A stretch of 64,000 bases of DNA from Emticicia aquatilis (lineage in GTDB: Bacteria; Bacteroidota; Bacteroidia; Cytophagales; Spirosomataceae). Under the pieces are notes generated by a model. The model was not told the DNA's origin. It was given only the letters and a program-made list of their open reading frames with translations, and ran no database searches. A program made the position numbers and the translations under genes. Shown in pieces: positions 52,947 to 60,251 of this stretch. Location of the stretch: positions 186,001 to 250,000 of the forward strand of contig NZ_BMKK01000002.1 of assembly GCF_014644295.1 (NCBI RefSeq), read 5' to 3'. Each line of letters opens with the position of its first letter. Within the stretch, counting starts at the first letter, position 1.

Positions 52947-53912
52947 TTAGTTTAGTTTTAGAAATTTCCCCGTAGCATCAAATTCTGTCTCGTAGCTTTT
53001 TCCAGCCAAAGTAAATTTGACCTCATAACCAAGTACAGTTCCTGCGGTATTTTTTTCTACGACTGCACCCACAAATACATAACCTGCAAAATTTGTTGTT
53101 AAATAAGTACCAACAATAGCAGGTAAATCGGTTTGAGCAATTACCACATCATTGCCATTCTGCCCATTACCTTGCTCGTTACCACCATGATTATCGCCAC
53201 CTTTACCACCTGTATTTACACTTACGAAAGTTCCGACAGCATCAAATAGAATATTGTATTTTACATTGTTCTGTACAATTTCCACTTTGTAGCCTGTTAC
53301 AACGCCAAGACTCATTTTGCTTTCAGCTTCTTTAAAAACATAGCCAACATAATTAGCACCTAAATAAGTAGTAATCGCTGGTAACAAAGCTGTTTGGGCA
53401 ATACCTGCACCTTCATCATGTCCGTCAGGAGTTTCGAGTTTTGTAAATTTCCCTGTGGCATCAAATTCGAGTTCATATTGCGTAGTTCCAACAGTAATAA
53501 GCGTTTCATAGCCGATTACAATAAGTCCATCTTTTGTAAACTTTGCGTCAGCTTGCACAATCGTATAACCTGCATAATTGGCTTTGAGGTAATCTATAAT
53601 TGCGGTCGGTAGGGTTGCTGGGTCAATTACGTCCCCCACTTTCAGAAACGCTCCAGTATTTTGGAATGTAGCTACTTTTCCAGCGTTGTTTTGTTTAAAG
53701 GTTGCCATAAAAGACGTAGGAGAAGTCTGATTCCAAGTGGTATTGGTAGCCGTTGGGAAATTTTTGCTTAAAGAAGCCACTACAACGGCGGGAACATTTG
53801 TAGTTCCGATAGCGGTCGGCAATGTACTTGCCACAGGCGAAATCAAATCTTGCGTTTTGCAAGACGAGAGTGCGAACACTCCACAAAAAAGCACTAAAAT
53901 GATTTTATTCAT
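52947..53912 (-). CDS. PepSY-like repeat lipoprotein
   Basis: 321 aa; lipobox LSSCKT (Cys18). Three to four repeats of ~85 aa, each ending in a strand pair such as YELEFDATGKFTKLE, YNILFDAVGTFVSVN and YETEFDATGKFLKLN, preceded by a helix (LPAIVGTYLTTNFAGYVFV). This is the PepSY-like (DUF2874) fold. A Gly/Asn/His linker (GGKGGDNHGGNEQGNGQ) separates two repeats. Periplasmic; function unknown. ECF-type motif B and a terminator hairpin lie in its 286-bp upstream region. Confidence 0.75.
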   Translation of the reverse strand: MNKIILVLFCGVFALSSCKTQDLISPVASTLPTAIGTTNVPAVVVASLSKNFPTATNTTWNQTSPTSFMATFKQNNAGKVATFQNTGAFLKVGDVIDPATLPTAIIDYLKANYAGYTIVQADAKFTKDGLIVIGYETLITVGTTQYELEFDATGKFTKLETPDGHDEGAGIAQTALLPAITTYLGANYVGYVFKEAESKMSLGVVTGYKVEIVQNNVKYNILFDAVGTFVSVNTGGKGGDNHGGNEQGNGQNGNDVVIAQTDLPAIVGTYLTTNFAGYVFVGAVVEKNTAGTVLGYEVKFTLAGKSYETEFDATGKFLKLN

Positions 53913-54034
53913 AAATAATATTTTACCCTCACCCCATTGAGGATTGATTTAGAGGTAGATTCATACTTTGGGGTAGCATGAAGATTTTCTCGTTAGTAAC
54001 GTTTAAAAATAAAACCTCTTGGTATTGCTTTTTG

Positions 54035-54069
54035 CTAAAAAAAAGACCGACGAAAGCACTTCGGTCTTT
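54035..54069 (-). terminator. Rho-independent terminator (minus strand)
   Basis: A 9-bp perfect stem AAAGACCGA (54042-54050) / TCGGTCTTT (54061-54069), 10-nt loop, followed on the minus strand by a run of eight T. It lies ~130 bp after the START-domain gene and 122 bp before the PepSY-like start, so it ends the former or attenuates the latter. Confidence 0.85.
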
Positions 54070-54168
54070 CCAAAATCCACTAACTGTATTACTCTATTTA
54101 AAAGCATTTACCAAACGAGTAAAATATATCCATAAGTGTTTTTTCTATAAAACCGTAGTTATTTACCT

Positions 54169-54196
54169 TTACACCAATTACAAAAGTTTCGTTGCC
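54169..54196 (-). promoter_or_regulatory. ECF-type promoter motif B
   Basis: GGCAAC (54191-54196), 16 bp, GTGTAA (54169-54174) on the minus strand, directly behind the START-domain stop codon. A transcript from here meets the terminator at 54035-54069 after ~120 nt. Confidence 0.55.
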
Positions 54197-54198
54197 TA

Positions 54199-54843
54199 TC
54201 AATTTAAAATATTTAGACTATTCGTTTTTATATACCTTTCTAATAAAAGTTGTTGTTTGAAATTTTGAATTGTCTTAGTTGGACCTTCATCCAAGCTGAG
54301 ATTGATAAGCCATGCAGGAATATTACCGCCAGGGTTTGATTTGAAAATATATTCACCATAGACAAGGTTATTTTTAGCACTAAAAGTCCATTTTGAATAA
54401 AAATCTTTGATTCTAACTACATTTCTGCTCTCTGGCACAATGTCCAATTTTGCATAAGAAACTGACGTTACCACCTTCGTTTGTTGGTTTTGATGAATCT
54501 TGCTATGAATGACCACATCTCTATCATCTAAGGGAAATGGAAAGTTAAATTTATTATAATATTCCATTTCATAGGCATTAAACTCCTTTACGGTATATGA
54601 ATAGGCTGCTTTATAAACCCATTCCCGATAAGCATTTACATCTCTCAATGCTTCTACGATTGTGCTTAGGTTACTATTGAAAGTAGTCTGTATTTTGACT
54701 TCATTCAAATTGCTATTAGCAACCGTTCTGAAATACACTTTGATACCATTTGTTTCTTTGACAAACTTCCACGGGTTTTCTTGTGAAAAAGTAGTTATTG
54801 AAGCCAAATACAATAGCATTGAGAGCATTATTTGCTTTTTCAT
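54199..54843 (-). CDS. START-domain lipid-binding-like protein, exported
   Basis: 214 aa with a signal peptide (IMLSMLLYLASITTFSQ). START fold: PWKFVKETNGIKVYFRTV, VEALRDVNAYREWVYKAAYS, FNFPFPLDDRDVVIHSKIHQ and a terminal helix. Such domains bind lipids or sterol-like molecules. The start overlaps the hydroxylase end by 4 bp (translational coupling), suggesting it presents or carries that enzyme's lipid. Confidence 0.82.
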   Translation of the reverse strand: MKKQIMLSMLLYLASITTFSQENPWKFVKETNGIKVYFRTVANSNLNEVKIQTTFNSNLSTIVEALRDVNAYREWVYKAAYSYTVKEFNAYEMEYYNKFNFPFPLDDRDVVIHSKIHQNQQTKVVTSVSYAKLDIVPESRNVVRIKDFYSKWTFSAKNNLVYGEYIFKSNPGGNIPAWLINLSLDEGPTKTIQNFKQQLLLERYIKTNSLNILN

Positions 54844-55766
54844 GTTCTTTCTTTTTTTAAGCGACTAAATGAGTTTTGTTGTAAAAGTCGTGGAAAAGTT
54901 ATTTGCTGAGTTTGATGTGGTGGCGAAGAAATAGCTTGCTTTTGCCCGCCTCGATATTCATCCATCGGCATTAAAATTAAGTTTTTAATGTTTGCATTTT
55001 CTTCGGCTGCCATGTGTGTATCTACGCCAAATATGGTGTGATTGGCATCTAATTCCATGAAAGTTCCGAAAATCCTGTCCCAAACACTGAGTACATCTCC
55101 ATAATTACTATCAGTATATGGTACTTCGTAATGATGATGTACATGGTGTAGATTTGGTGTAATGAAAATCCAGCCGACGACTTTATCAACTTTATTGGGT
55201 AAACGAAAATTAGCATGAGCGAATACATTTGAGCCGATTTGGATAAACTGGCGAAAAATCAAAGCCCAAAATGATACACCTGACAACAAAACCCAAAGAA
55301 CTAAAAAAGACAAACGAATGAAAGTTTCGCCTGGATGTTCACGCAAAGTTGTCGAAACATCAACCACGGTATCGCTATGATGCACCAAATGGAATTTCCA
55401 AAGCGTTTTTACGTGGTGCATTAGCACATGATAGGCATATTCACACAAATCTAAAACTATAAAAGCCAATAGAAATGAGTAAATTGGCTTCATAGTTGGT
55501 AGCCAATTTATCAAACCAAAATGATTATTTGTGTCAAAATCAATGACTTTCAATAAAACATAACCCAAAAGTAACTGCACTGGAATGGCAGGAATCGTAA
55601 AAAAAGCATTGGTAAATGCGTGTTTCCACTTGCGATAATTGAGGGTTACACCTGAAAAACTTTCGATATTCCAAAAAAGAAAAATACTTACGGTCAATAA
55701 CACAACTCTGTGCCAATCGGGGGCATCTGAAAAATAATTAATTAGAAAATTCATATTTATGTTCAT
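54840..55766 (-). CDS. Sterol desaturase/fatty-acid hydroxylase family membrane protein
   Basis: 308 aa. Several membrane helices and the full histidine set: HVLMHHVKTLWKFHLVHH, LREHPGETF and LHHVHHHYEVP, then VWDRIFGTFM. Paralogue of the enzyme at 13833. The ATG at 55764-55766 lies within a TCATTTAGGT repeat; a second ATG at 55754 is an alternative. Operon with the START gene. Lipid hydroxylation is inferred; whether the ACP genes upstream supply the substrate is open, as a terminator separates them. Confidence 0.88.
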   Translation of the reverse strand: MNINMNFLINYFSDAPDWHRVVLLTVSIFLFWNIESFSGVTLNYRKWKHAFTNAFFTIPAIPVQLLLGYVLLKVIDFDTNNHFGLINWLPTMKPIYSFLLAFIVLDLCEYAYHVLMHHVKTLWKFHLVHHSDTVVDVSTTLREHPGETFIRLSFLVLWVLLSGVSFWALIFRQFIQIGSNVFAHANFRLPNKVDKVVGWIFITPNLHHVHHHYEVPYTDSNYGDVLSVWDRIFGTFMELDANHTIFGVDTHMAAEENANIKNLILMPMDEYRGGQKQAISSPPHQTQQITFPRLLQQNSFSRLKKERT

Positions 55767-55802
55767 TTAGGTTTTTGAAAATTGCTTGAAAAAATTTAAT
55801 AA

Positions 55803-55833
55803 AAAGGTAGCTGGCAAGCACCAAACTACCTTT
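55803..55833 (-). terminator. Terminator after the ACP gene
   Basis: An 8-bp perfect outer stem AAAGGTAG / CTACCTTT with further pairing inside (TGG/CCA). On the minus strand it is followed by TTATT. Separates the ACP unit (56017 upward) from the hydroxylase gene. Confidence 0.65.
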
Positions 55834-56016
55834 CTGAACTACCTAAATGAATACAGAAACCTGTATAATGAATGAAAATTATCGGAAGTCAAATCTTCGA
55901 TTTTGATTCATTTAGGCAATAAAAACCCCAACCCATTGAAAATTAAATTCCAATAGTAAATTATTTGTGAAAATAAATGTGGGGCTTAAAGACTTACTTT
56001 TGGGTTTAGATGAATG

Positions 56017-56259
56017 TTAAGCAGGTACAAGCATAGTTTGATTAAGGTAAGTTTTTATATCTTTGATTGTCTGAAATTTATTCCAATCAGTATCAGGAAT
56101 ACTGGTATTATACATACTTTCAAGTCTTAAAACGAGGTCTGTTACATCCAATGAGTCCAATCCAAGGTCTCGTGTCAAGTGAGCTGAATCTTTGAGAGAA
56201 TTGGACGGAATGCCCATTTCTTCAAAACAAGTGTACATTTTTGCTGTATTTCCTTCCAT
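56017..56259 (-). CDS. Acyl carrier protein-like
   Basis: 80 aa. The phosphopantetheine site is intact: LTRDLGLDSLDVTDLVLRLE with Ser36 in DSLD. Helices 1-4 are as in ACPs, ending TIKDIKTYLNQ. Differs from housekeeping AcpP in surface charge and context, so a specialised carrier is likely. Encoded 44 bp after a DUF2147 gene and near a second, degenerate ACP-like gene. Its partner enzymes are not in view apart from the hydroxylase. Confidence 0.88.
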   Translation of the reverse strand: MEGNTAKMYTCFEEMGIPSNSLKDSAHLTRDLGLDSLDVTDLVLRLESMYNTSIPDTDWNKFQTIKDIKTYLNQTMLVPA

Positions 56260-56303
56260 TTTTCATTTAGGTTTTAAGTGTATCATTTAGGTTATTTTAT
56301 CTT

Positions 56304-56762
56304 TTAATTTACTCGGTGGAATTCGAGATTTTTACCAAATAATTCAATACCCCAATAGCCTCGCACAATGAGTGTGCTATTATCTTTTAATCTGACTACG
56401 GAACTATATTTTCTTCCAGAATTGGGGTCATAGACTGTTCCATTTTTCCATTCACTCTCACCATTATACGTGAGATTTTTTACAACCTCCATTCCAAGCC
56501 ATTTTCGAGTTCTTAACTTTGGGTCAGGGTTTTCAGTATCCTTGAAGTCATCCATATTTGGTGTTGATGGAAGACAAGCAAACCAAACAACTTTTCCAAA
56601 ATAATGTCCCTTCTTATTGAAGATTTCAACTTTTAAATCTTTATCTGCCGAAAGCCATGTTCCAACGATTTTGTCAGATGCCGAACTATTCGCCATTTCG
56701 GATTTTTTGTTGTCTTTTGCTATATTTACGAACAAAAAACTAATTAAAAAGAGAACTTTCAT
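56304..56762 (-). CDS. DUF2147-like exported protein
   Basis: 152 aa from the ATG at 56762 (MKVLFLISFLFVNIA). A hydrophobic N-terminus precedes a DUF2147 pattern: KIVGTWLSADKDLKVEIFNK, GKVVWFACLPSTPNM, DPKLRTRKWLGMEVVKNLTY and GKNLEFHRV. Such small exported barrels are common in Bacteroidota and Proteobacteria, function unknown. The start lies within the end of the ACP-like gene (23-bp overlap). Confidence 0.75.
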   Translation of the reverse strand: MKVLFLISFLFVNIAKDNKKSEMANSSASDKIVGTWLSADKDLKVEIFNKKGHYFGKVVWFACLPSTPNMDDFKDTENPDPKLRTRKWLGMEVVKNLTYNGESEWKNGTVYDPNSGRKYSSVVRLKDNSTLIVRGYWGIELFGKNLEFHRVN

Positions 56763-57018
56763 AATTGTCATTTTTGATTATGTCATCATAAATTATAATA
56801 TAAAAAACCAAATCAAGTACAAACTCATATCGGTCGGGTGTTCGCTTGGCAGGGAATTTTAAATCAAAAACCCCTTCAAGGTATTCGAGCATTGAATCTA
56901 TTTCCTCTCGATTTAATCCAAAATCAGTTTTAAAGTTTTTCGACAATGTTACTTCTGATGGAGCTATCAGAAAATTCTGATGTAAATAAGAGGTTAAAAA
57001 ATATAGGTCGAATTTCAT
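56740..57018 (-). CDS. ACP-like protein lacking the prosthetic-group serine
   Basis: 92 aa from the ATG at 57018 (MKFDLYFLTSYLHQN), with GGAGG-like bases just upstream. Aligns with the ACP at 56017: FKTDFGLNREEIDSMLEYLE against LTRDLGLDSLDVTDLVLRLE, so the D-S of the DSL site is N-R. It cannot carry phosphopantetheine at the normal place. The C-terminus (VFYIIIYDDIIKNDNYE) is longer. May be a structural or regulatory partner of an ACP-dependent enzyme. Confidence 0.7.
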   Translation of the reverse strand: MKFDLYFLTSYLHQNFLIAPSEVTLSKNFKTDFGLNREEIDSMLEYLEGVFDLKFPAKRTPDRYEFVLDLVFYIIIYDDIIKNDNYESSLFN

Positions 57019-57045
57019 GATAGCCTCCAAGTCAGATGTACTAAT

Positions 57046-57837
57046 TTACGGATTGGGTTGATTTGTGATTTTATTCCTTTTTCTGTGAATATCATAATCG
57101 AATAAACCGACTTTTATGCCAAAGTTTACCGATAAACCACTCATTTGACTACTCGTCGGAATCAAAAGTGGATTTGTACTTGTTACTCCGCTTTTCCCTG
57201 CTGCAATACGGTAGTTTGCTCCCACAAAAATTTTGGCGTATTTTAAAATATTGGTTTCTAAATGAATACCTGGTTGAATCATAAAAAATAAGTTATCTTC
57301 CATGCTCTTTTTCCCATTATCACTATTGCCGTTTTCCTTCATACCACCTTCATTTTTTCCTTTTTCTCCATACGTATCACCATCATTTTTACTATTGTGA
57401 TTTGCCCCCACTGAATCTATCTGAGCCATTCCAGCACCAATTACTAAGGGGAAAGAAACATGAACCAAAGAAGTAGGTTTTGGTGTATATTCCAATTTTA
57501 GTCCTCCAAACTGGGCATCAAAATTATAAGCCTTTGTAGAACTCAATTTCGTGGGGGTATAATCTCCCAAAGTCGAGTAAGCTACGCCACCAATACCCCA
57601 TTTTTTATTGACTTGCAACATGGCAGATACACCACCCATTGGGGCATAGCCACCTGCCAAACCAGCGTACTGTATTTCAGGAGCAACGTAAAGTCCCAAA
57701 GTATTAATTTTTTTGAACGGGTTAATTTTTTTGCCACCCAGCAAAGTTTTTGTTTCGTTGGTGTCTTGTGCATACACTGCCGTTACGGTCAAAACCATTG
57801 CCAACACCATCAGAATTAGATTTTTTGATTTCATCAT
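57046..57837 (-). CDS. Outer-membrane beta-barrel-like protein, exported
   Basis: 263 aa with a signal peptide (LILMVLAMVLTVTAVYAQ). Strand-rich body (LGLYVAPEIQYAGLAGGYAP, GGLKLEYTP) with a Gly/Asn/Lys loop (NSKNDGDTYGEKGKNEGG) in the middle. No family recognised. The start is preceded by ECF-type motif C; the ACP-like gene follows after 27 bp. Confidence 0.6.
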   Translation of the reverse strand: MMKSKNLILMVLAMVLTVTAVYAQDTNETKTLLGGKKINPFKKINTLGLYVAPEIQYAGLAGGYAPMGGVSAMLQVNKKWGIGGVAYSTLGDYTPTKLSSTKAYNFDAQFGGLKLEYTPKPTSLVHVSFPLVIGAGMAQIDSVGANHNSKNDGDTYGEKGKNEGGMKENGNSDNGKKSMEDNLFFMIQPGIHLETNILKYAKIFVGANYRIAAGKSGVTSTNPLLIPTSSQMSGLSVNFGIKVGLFDYDIHRKRNKITNQPNP

Positions 57838-57877
57838 TTTCTTGTTTTTTAAATTAATATTTCCTTTATAATTACCA

Positions 57878-57906
57878 TTACACCAACTTCATATAAAAGC
57901 GTTGCC
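57878..57906 (-). promoter_or_regulatory. ECF-type promoter motif C
   Basis: GGCAAC (57901-57906), 17 bp, GTGTAA (57878-57883) on the minus strand. The start would be near 57871, ~34 nt before the ATG at 57837. Confidence 0.6.
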
Positions 57907-57963
57907 TCCTTTCTAAAATTTTTATTTTCAAGATGAAAATTTATGTAGTTCATTAAACACAAT

Positions 57964-59382
57964 TCATAAGGTTTTCAAGAATTCAATTAACGCCATTCTT
58001 TCCGAACTTGATAATTTATCACCATAAATATGCCCTTGGTTTCCGTATCCTTTTATTGAAGTATCATAAGTTTGATTATCTGTTTTAGTCGTTGATATTG
58101 AATAATTCCAACCAACTTTTTTAGTATTATAATCGTCTGGCTTAAATGTCCTTTTCCAGATTTTAGGTCGTACAGAACTATTTAAAAGGTCTTCTAATGT
58201 AGGTACAGAACCATTATGAAGATATGGAGCAGTTGCCCAAATTCCATCCAAAGGGGGAGCGATATAACCGTTTTTAGCTACTAACTTTGCGGCAAAAGGT
58301 TCTTTACTAAACCAACTGTTATTGTACCAGTTTAATAGTTGAGGATAGGCAAAATTAGTGCTTGCTAAAGCTGGGTCAGTACCAATACTTTCGAGTGAAA
58401 CCAAAAGATTGGGATAATCATTTTTATCATTCGATGAACCATGACATCGACTACAATTTGTTTCGTATATTGCTTTTCCATCAACTACTTTTTGTTTGTC
58501 AATTATACCAGTGTAGGTCGGAGGTATCAAAGACTTAATATAGGCTAAAACATCAGGAAATTGTTTATCAATGATTCTTGCTTGCGTAGAGTCTTGTAAA
58601 CTCACTAAACTGGAAGCCATCATAATTCGGGCAAAATCGCCAGTTCCTACACCTGTGTAAAACATCGCATTTTTCTTTTTCAATAACCACCATGCAGGAA
58701 CATCGGTAGGAATTACTTCTTTTGTAATGCCCCAAGGGTCGTTTTCACGCCAAGTCAAATCGGTTGGATTGCGGTGTGCTGCCAAAATTGCAGCATATTT
58801 GTCAGCAGGATTAACTCCACGAGTTTCTGTTACAGTAAGTGGACTGATAGCTTGAAACCCACGTTTATAAGGTATAAAAACTTGATATTCGGAGGAATTC
58901 AAACTATAAGTTCCTCTCATAAGAAAATCCAATAGGCTAATATTTGAACTTTGGTCAGTCGTAAAATCAAATTCTGTATTTCCTAAACCTATTACAAACT
59001 CATTGTTAATGGTACTGGCATGACAGTTTAAACAATTTGCACCTACTACACGAGTATTGTTAGAAGTTGTTACAACGGTGAAACCATAACCAATTTTTGC
59101 ATTATCACCTTGCCGTTTTAAAATGTTTTCAGTATTCTCGCCTCTCAATGAAATCCATAAATCAAAAGGAATACCACTATCTACATAATTACCATTGACT
59201 AAATAATCATATCCTTTTTCTACATTTCCAGACCTTTGAATCGAAGCAGGAAGCTTTTCAGTAATTTCAACTTTTGGTACAGGCTCTGAAAGTTGATTTT
59301 TACATGATAAAGTAGTCAATGAAAAAAATACAATCATTGATTGAATAATTTTATGGCGATATTTAACAAGTCTTTCCGTCAT
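57964..59382 (-). CDS. Di-heme c-type cytochrome/oxidase-like protein
   Basis: 472 aa. A signal or anchor helix (IIQSMIVFFSLTTLSCKNQ, possible lipid Cys). Two heme sites, NCLNCHAST (~115) and NCSRCHGSS (~305), and late HNGSVPTLEDLLN, with the two-domain spacing of di-heme cytochrome c oxidoreductases. The start overlaps the preceding membrane gene by 4 bp. Electron partner unknown. Confidence 0.88.
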   Translation of the reverse strand: MTERLVKYRHKIIQSMIVFFSLTTLSCKNQLSEPVPKVEITEKLPASIQRSGNVEKGYDYLVNGNYVDSGIPFDLWISLRGENTENILKRQGDNAKIGYGFTVVTTSNNTRVVGANCLNCHASTINNEFVIGLGNTEFDFTTDQSSNISLLDFLMRGTYSLNSSEYQVFIPYKRGFQAISPLTVTETRGVNPADKYAAILAAHRNPTDLTWRENDPWGITKEVIPTDVPAWWLLKKKNAMFYTGVGTGDFARIMMASSLVSLQDSTQARIIDKQFPDVLAYIKSLIPPTYTGIIDKQKVVDGKAIYETNCSRCHGSSNDKNDYPNLLVSLESIGTDPALASTNFAYPQLLNWYNNSWFSKEPFAAKLVAKNGYIAPPLDGIWATAPYLHNGSVPTLEDLLNSSVRPKIWKRTFKPDDYNTKKVGWNYSISTTKTDNQTYDTSIKGYGNQGHIYGDKLSSSERMALIEFLKTL

Positions 59383-60125
59383 ACTTTTTCATTTTTTGAG
59401 ACTAAATTATTCTTAACCACTGATACAATTATCAAAATGACAAGTATTACAAAAAGTATCAATGATGAGCCAATTGTCCCAAAGTTTAGCCCTCCTTTTT
59501 CCAGTGGTTTTGTTAGTAAATCACCGAAAGTTGCTCCAAATGGACGAGTCAAAACAAAAGCTAACCAGAATAATACAACATGGGATATTTTTGCAAAATA
59601 ATAAGTCAATACTATACATATCAACAAACATCCTATGAGAACGGCACCACCAATAAAGCCAAGTCCCGAATCATCTGCTAAATAATCACCTAACGCAGTT
59701 CCCAAAGTATTAGAAAATAAAATAGCTGTCCAGTAAAATACTTCGCCTCGAAGTGATTGTATATTAGTTACAGATAAAGACTTTTCGGTTAATTTCCATA
59801 CGATTAATGTGATTATTAACAGCGAAACTAAAATCATTGAGCCTGTTGCGTACCCTAAGCCCAAAGTTCTATCCATATAATCTGACATGGTAGTACCTGC
59901 GGTGCTGGTTGCCAGAATAACGGCCCAATAAATCATTGGATGAAATTTTTTGGAGAAAAGTTGAGTCATTAATGTAATAAAAAAGAAACTTAAAAGAATG
60001 GCTGAACTCAACCCATATCCAATTTTTAGTGTCTGAGCCAATAAATCACCAGCGGTTTCACCCAAGGTTGTGGCACAAATTTTCATTATCCAAAATGAAA
60101 TGGTGATAGCAGGTAATTTATTCAT
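59379..60125 (-). CDS. COG4705-type membrane protein with four internal repeats
   Basis: 248 aa, almost all hydrophobic. Four repeats of ~60 aa, each with a small-residue helix motif: TTLGETAGDLL, STAGTTMSDYM, NTLGTALGDYL and RPFGATFGDLL. Acidic D in all four could line a metal or ion path. Similar proteins are annotated as COG4705 membrane-anchored proteins of unknown function. Coupled (4-bp overlap) to a di-heme cytochrome gene. Confidence 0.78.
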   Translation of the reverse strand: MNKLPAITISFWIMKICATTLGETAGDLLAQTLKIGYGLSSAILLSFFFITLMTQLFSKKFHPMIYWAVILATSTAGTTMSDYMDRTLGLGYATGSMILVSLLIITLIVWKLTEKSLSVTNIQSLRGEVFYWTAILFSNTLGTALGDYLADDSGLGFIGGAVLIGCLLICIVLTYYFAKISHVVLFWLAFVLTRPFGATFGDLLTKPLEKGGLNFGTIGSSLILFVILVILIIVSVVKNNLVSKNEKV

Positions 60126-60198
60126 ATACGCAATATTTAGAGTATTTTTTAGCTATTAAACTAAAAATTTTGCTTAAAACAGTAGTCTTTTTACAATT

Positions 60199-60233
60199 CA
60201 CCTACTACGGTAAATTTGACTAAACAGTAGGTG
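60199..60233. other. Hairpin/inverted repeat between COG4705 and DUF5686 genes
   Basis: CACCTACT (60199-60206) and AGTAGGTG (60226-60233), perfect 8-bp arms with a 19-bp spacer, no strong T-run. Either a weak terminator for the DUF5686 gene or an operator of the 60125 gene. Confidence 0.4.
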
Positions 60234-60251
60234 CGTTAATCACTTTTTAAT

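Larger units (their letters stand above)
55763..56292. repeat. Five copies of TCATTTAGGT around the ACP/hydroxylase genes
   Basis: TCATTTAGGT (10 bp) at 55763-55772, inverted at 55841-55850, one-mismatch TCATTTAGGC at 55908-55917, and direct copies at 56263-56272 and 56283-56292 (20-bp spacing). Copies are mostly upstream of the 55766 and 56259 starts. Possible binding sites of an unknown regulator. Confidence 0.55.
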
